This document shows, piece by piece, positions 60,444 to 64,000 of a DNA stretch of 64,000 nt. Positions within the stretch are counted from its first letter, which is position 1, and every line of letters begins with the position of its first letter. The stretch is from VXYL01 sp965116935 (lineage in GTDB: Bacteria; Pseudomonadota; Gammaproteobacteria; Pseudomonadales; Azotimanducaceae): NCBI GenBank assembly GCA_965116935.1, contig OZ220737.1, forward strand, positions 3,100,001-3,164,000, written 5' to 3'. Below the pieces are notes generated by a model. It saw only the letters and a list, made by a program, of their open reading frames with translations, did no database searches and was not told the DNA's origin. A program made the position numbers and the translations under genes.

Positions 60444-62108
60444 ATGAGCCGGCGCGCGGGTGTATTTGTTGGCTGCGTGGTGGTGCTGGCTGCCTTGGCC
60501 GGCATTGCCTGGGTGTACCGCCTCGAGCTCTTGCTCGAAGTGGTCGAGATGCAGCAGCGCCGCGACGTTGCGCCGACGCAGGCGATCGATTGGGATTCAG
60601 GCCCAGACCCCGCCGGCCGATCCGAAGCCGAAAGGCCGCCCAACATCGTCGTCATCCTCGCCGACGATCTCGGCTGGAACGACCTGAGCTGGCAGGGCGG
60701 AGGCGTTGCCGGCGGCAGCGTGCCCACCCCGAACCTCGACGCCTTGGCGCATGAGGGCGTTCAGTTCGCCAATGGCTATGCCGCCAACGGCACCTGCGCG
60801 CCCTCCCGCGCCGCCCTGATGACCGGCCGCTACGGCACCCGCTTCGGCTTCGAGTTCACGCCGACGCCGGCCGGCTTCAGCACCATGGTTCCCATGCTCG
60901 GCAACGCAACGCCAGGCCGGCTGCGGCCGAGCGTGGTGGAAGAGACGGGGCCTTCGATCCCCTTCGCGGACATGGGCGTGCCGGCGTCCGAGATCACCCT
61001 GGCGGAGCTGTTGAAGCCGGCCGGCTACCACAACGTGCACATCGGCAAGTGGCACCTCGGCACCAGCGGCGGCATGGCGCCCCACGATCAGGGCTTCGAC
61101 GAGAGCCTGCTGATGGCGAGCGGGCTGTATCTGCCCGAGGACGATCCGAACGTCGTCAACTCGAAGCAGGATTTCGACGCCATCGACCGCTTCCTTTGGC
61201 GTGCCATGCGCTTCGGTGCGTCGTTCAACGGCGGCGAGGAGTTCGAGCCGGGTGGCTACCTGACCGACTACTACACCGACCAAGCCGTCAAGGTCATCGA
61301 GGCCAACCGAAACCGCCCCTTCTTCCTCTATCTCGCGCACTGGGCCGTGCACACGCCGCTGCAGGCCTTGAAGGACGACTACGACGCCCTCGGGCACATC
61401 GACGAGCATCGCCTGCGTGTATACGCGGCGATGGTTCGCTCCCTCGACCGCAGCGTCGGTCGGGTCCTTGCCGCCTTGCGCCACAACGGCCTCGAGGAGA
61501 ACACCCTGGTGTTCTTCACGTCAGACAACGGCGGCCCGGCCTACATCGGCCTGCCACGCGTCAACGAGCCGTTCCGAGGCTGGAAGATCAGCTTCTTCGA
61601 GGGCGGCATCCACGTGCCCTTCTTCCTCAAGTGGCCGGCGCGGCTGGCGGGCGGCCAGACCTTCGAACCCCCGGTGCATGGCTTCGACATCTTCGCCACG
61701 GCAGCGGCCGCGGCCGGCGTCGAGTTACCGAGCGACCGCACCATCGACGGCGTCGACCTCGTCCCCTATGTCGCCGGCGAAGCGGAGGGCGCGCCTCACA
61801 AGGCCCTCTTCTGGCGCACTGGCGGCTATCAGGTGGTCCTCGCCGACGGCTACAAGCTTCAGGTCAACGACCCACCTGCATCTAGCCAGCAATGGCTCTT
61901 CCACCTGCCCACCGACCCGACAGAGCACCGGAACCTCGCCGGCGACGAGCCGGACCGCGTAGCCGCGCTCCGGGAACTCCTCGCCAAACACAACGCCGAA
62001 CAGGCGGAACCGCTCTGGCCATCCGCCGTCCGCACCCCCACCAACATCGACAAGACCTTGCTTGACCCCGACGCCCCGGACGACGAGTTCATCTATTGGT
62101 TCAACTGA
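60444..62108 (+). CDS. sulfatase with N-terminal membrane anchor (CAPSR)
   Basis: This 554-residue sulfatase has an uncleaved or signal-anchor segment (GVFVGCVVVLAALAGIAWVY), metal site VVILADDLGWNDLSW, formylglycine site CAPSRAALMTGR (C118), IGKWHLG, and FTSDNGGPAY. It is divergent from the 58412-60304 sulfatase. Three sulfatases close together suggest the use of sulfated polysaccharides or steroid sulfates, but no sulfate transporter or anaerobic maturase is in the window. Confidence 0.9.
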   Translation: MSRRAGVFVGCVVVLAALAGIAWVYRLELLLEVVEMQQRRDVAPTQAIDWDSGPDPAGRSEAERPPNIVVILADDLGWNDLSWQGGGVAGGSVPTPNLDALAHEGVQFANGYAANGTCAPSRAALMTGRYGTRFGFEFTPTPAGFSTMVPMLGNATPGRLRPSVVEETGPSIPFADMGVPASEITLAELLKPAGYHNVHIGKWHLGTSGGMAPHDQGFDESLLMASGLYLPEDDPNVVNSKQDFDAIDRFLWRAMRFGASFNGGEEFEPGGYLTDYYTDQAVKVIEANRNRPFFLYLAHWAVHTPLQALKDDYDALGHIDEHRLRVYAAMVRSLDRSVGRVLAALRHNGLEENTLVFFTSDNGGPAYIGLPRVNEPFRGWKISFFEGGIHVPFFLKWPARLAGGQTFEPPVHGFDIFATAAAAAGVELPSDRTIDGVDLVPYVAGEAEGAPHKALFWRTGGYQVVLADGYKLQVNDPPASSQQWLFHLPTDPTEHRNLAGDEPDRVAALRELLAKHNAEQAEPLWPSAVRTPTNIDKTLLDPDAPDDEFIYWFN

Positions 62109-62448
62109 GGAAGGCAACGCGGTTGTAGGGGCGTTGTCTAGCGTTGGACGTTTCGGTGCCGGCGAGATAGTGCAGGCGTTTGCGGGCACCGCGGTACGTG
62201 CCCGGAAGGCGTCAGGGGCTACGGTAGCTTGGCTAAGGTCAGGGCAAGCGTTGACAACCCGAGTTCAGAGCGACTAGGGTTGCCGCCCGATTTGGACTAC
62301 GGAAGCTGGGTTTCGCCATCGTCTTCGCACGGGATCGAACAGGGCGACGAAGCCTGCGTGGACGACGAGCTGTGTTGGCGGGAACGCGAGTTTGACCCCT
62401 CGCTGAAGAGGGGCCTGGTCGCTGGGGCGGGATGAGGCGCTTGCACTT
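62109..62448. other. intergenic stretch with a possible promoter
   Basis: No gene is seen. A perfect -35 box TTGACA is at 62251-62256, but the best -10 (TAGGGT at 62275) is poor. It may drive the ParB-like gene. Confidence 0.4.
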
Positions 62449-63534
62449 GTGACCAATCTAGATGAACGAAATCCGGTGATTCAAGGAATCGAGGTCGCTG
62501 GTTTGCTGCTTGATGACCAGAATCCTCGATTGCCGGAGCGGCTGCACGGCGAGTCACAATCCGAAATCCTCGCGTTTCTCTTCCGTCAGGCTGCACTGGA
62601 AGAGCTAGCGCAATCCTATCTGGACAATGGGTTCTTCCAGCACGAACCGTTGATCGTCGTTCCTCAAGGTGGCGAACGGTTCGCTGTGGTGGAGGGCAAT
62701 CGACGGCTTGCAGCCCTGAAGATCCTGCTCGGCGCTCCGGAGGCCAACGAGCATCAGTTCATAGGGATGGAGCCGACCGACGCGCAGAAGTCGGGGTTGG
62801 CCGTAGTCCCATGTTTTGTGGTTGAGGACCGTTCGCTAGTGCATCCATTCGTAGGCTTCCGCCACATTGGCGGGATCAAGACGTGGCCGCCGGAAGCCAA
62901 AGCTCGGTACGTCTTGTCGGAGATACGGCAAATCGCAGACGATTTCTCCGATCCGTTTCGCGAACTCGGGCGCCGTGTCGGCAGTAACGCACAAGGCATG
63001 AGGAACCCCTACATCGCGATCCGGATATTGCTGTACGCGAGGGAAGAATTTGGCGTGGCTGTCGATTTCGTTCAAGAAAGCCGATTCGGCGTGTGGCTTC
63101 GATGCATGAATTCTGGAGACATACGGAGCTACATCGGATTCGGCCAAGCACGTACCTACGAAGAAATCGAAGCCGCTGTCCAGGAACTCGATCATGAGAG
63201 ATTGGCCGAGGTCCTAGGTGACTTACAACCTCTCAGATCTGCTAGGGCACTGCTCGGCGACTCGCGCGACGTCACGACGTACGGTCGGGTGCTCGTAGAC
63301 GCTCGCGCCAATGAAGTGTTGCGCAAAACGCAAGACCTTACCTTGGCCAAACAGATCGTCGATCAGTTGGACTTGGAAGCCCGGGCACAACGACTTGCGG
63401 ATAGCGTGCAGGTGTTCATGGACACGTTGCATGGTGCCGATGTTTCGGCGGAGTTGCTTGACCAGATCGACAACTTATACGAGCGGGTTCGCTCGGTGAG
63501 AAGTATCGCTAGGGGCAAACGGGGCGATCCGTGA
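62449..63534 (+). CDS. ParB-like nuclease-domain protein
   Basis: This 361-residue protein has an N-terminal ParB/Srx-type domain: LLLDDQNPRLPERL, then a segment ending EPLIVVPQGGERFAVVEGNR with the family-typical VEGNRRLAALKIL. The long C-terminal part is helical with no HTH motif that I can name. Such solitary ParB-like proteins often sit in defence or mobile loci. It starts at a GTG and its stop overlaps the GTG of the next gene (GTGA), so the two form an operon that continues beyond the window. Confidence 0.75.
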   Translation: MTNLDERNPVIQGIEVAGLLLDDQNPRLPERLHGESQSEILAFLFRQAALEELAQSYLDNGFFQHEPLIVVPQGGERFAVVEGNRRLAALKILLGAPEANEHQFIGMEPTDAQKSGLAVVPCFVVEDRSLVHPFVGFRHIGGIKTWPPEAKARYVLSEIRQIADDFSDPFRELGRRVGSNAQGMRNPYIAIRILLYAREEFGVAVDFVQESRFGVWLRCMNSGDIRSYIGFGQARTYEEIEAAVQELDHERLAEVLGDLQPLRSARALLGDSRDVTTYGRVLVDARANEVLRKTQDLTLAKQIVDQLDLEARAQRLADSVQVFMDTLHGADVSAELLDQIDNLYERVRSVRSIARGKRGDP

Positions 63535-64000
63535 TATCGAGTCCAGAGCCTGACACGTACGGGCAGTATGCACGAGCGTCACTTCTGGCCGACTATGTTG
63601 AACTCCTCGCGCTAAAGGGCCAGGTGGTACAGAGGGCAAGCGTGGCGGACTTCCTGGCTGACAATGATTGGGGCTTCGATCTGATTCTACCTGCCGAGGC
63701 AGCATCGCCTTCGATGACAGAAAGGGACAATCTCAGCGAACGAATTGACGGTGCAGATGAGCTTGCATCGGTTGTTTACCGCCAGCTAGATGAGCGACAG
63801 CACGTCCTGAGAGGTCGTTACCCCTTTACGTTGGACGATGAGCGGCTGGTGCTTGACCCGACCGTGGATCCGAAGGTGGACGCCTACATCGCCGTGCTCG
63901 CATTGACTGTAGCACATGCGTACGACGTGTCGTCGCGTTGCGCTCCTTCGCGACTGTTTGAGCAAACGGTTGCGGATACTCTTTGCGAACGAGGCATCGC
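63531..64000 (+). CDS. unknown protein coupled to the ParB-like gene, 3' partial
   Basis: The GTG at 63531 overlaps the ParB-like stop. The frame is open to the end of the window (156 codons). It begins with ISSPEPDTYGQYARASLLAD and continues with helical sequence such as TLDDERLVLDPTVDPKVDAY. No signal or membrane segment is seen and no family was recognised. It is probably the next component of whatever system the ParB-like protein serves. Confidence 0.6.
   Translation, partial: MISSPEPDTYGQYARASLLADYVELLALKGQVVQRASVADFLADNDWGFDLILPAEAASPSMTERDNLSERIDGADELASVVYRQLDERQHVLRGRYPFTLDDERLVLDPTVDPKVDAYIAVLALTVAHAYDVSSRCAPSRLFEQTVADTLCERGI

Overview
This is a GC-rich bacterial window. Gene content and order (porin, urtABCDE, ureDABCEFG, ppc, recQ, pyruvate dehydrogenase E2) and a textbook sigma-54 promoter suggest a proteobacterium, possibly a gammaproteobacterium. 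No rRNA or tRNA gene was recognised, so the taxon cannot be fixed. The density of dispersed palindromic repeats, toxin-antitoxin pairs and gene remnants resembles environmental or symbiont genomes (inference).

Bases 1-20 kb are an accessory region. The 3' part of a dihydrolipoamide acyltransferase gene (E2) opens the window. A cysteine-rich secreted protein and a tiny coupled membrane peptide follow. An AbiEii-like nucleotidyltransferase module comes next and recurs almost unchanged at 17.7 kb. Two decayed fragments of the E2 gene lie at 5.2 and 17.4 kb. An ABC exporter with a frameshifted permease/M1-peptidase-like subunit fills 5.6-10.1 kb. Four small hydrophobic or secreted proteins diverge from a Cre-like tyrosine recombinase (11.9-13.0 kb). 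A AAA ATPase, a large SIR2-like protein with an overlapping small partner, and a HEPN-like pair complete the region.

Bases 20-32.6 kb hold one coherent nitrogen-acquisition cluster: a sigma-54 promoter, an outer-membrane porin, the urea ABC transporter UrtABCDE, the urease structural genes UreABC and the accessory genes UreD, E, F and G. UreF carries a one-base frameshift. From 32.6 to 41 kb are a DUF4199-like membrane protein, a secreted PPC-domain/heme-motif protein, a pentapeptide-repeat protein with a DUF2089 regulator, RecQ and PEP carboxylase.

Bases 41-47 kb form a second accessory island. It lies between ppc and a degenerate copy of the ppc 3' end. It contains a decayed second tyrosine recombinase, two small membrane proteins divergent from it, a Uma2-type protein (a near-identical second copy lies just beyond) and VapBC. 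Both recombinase genes are bracketed by inverted copies of the same 24-bp site, and both diverge from small secreted or membrane genes. This is the best candidate here for an undescribed mobile system.

Bases 47-64 kb are mainly catabolic. They hold a two-domain AhpD-like protein with an in-frame TGA at the second cysteine of its CxxC motif (a likely selenocysteine), an amidohydrolase, a phytanoyl-CoA dioxygenase-like enzyme, a glutathione S-transferase, an octaheme cytochrome with TPRs, three sulfatases and a haloalkane dehalogenase. A MNT/HEPN pair lies among them. A ParB-domain protein and a truncated unknown gene end the window.

At least four dispersed repeat families occur. R1 contains GTAGGACGAAATGTGTGT. 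R2 is the palindrome GTAGGGGCGACGCATGCG extended symmetrically. R3 contains GTGTCTCACTTTGACCC and GGAGGGCGTCCCGCCCTCC. R4 is AAGTCCGACAGGCTGCTA. They mark the edges of many duplicated or decayed segments.
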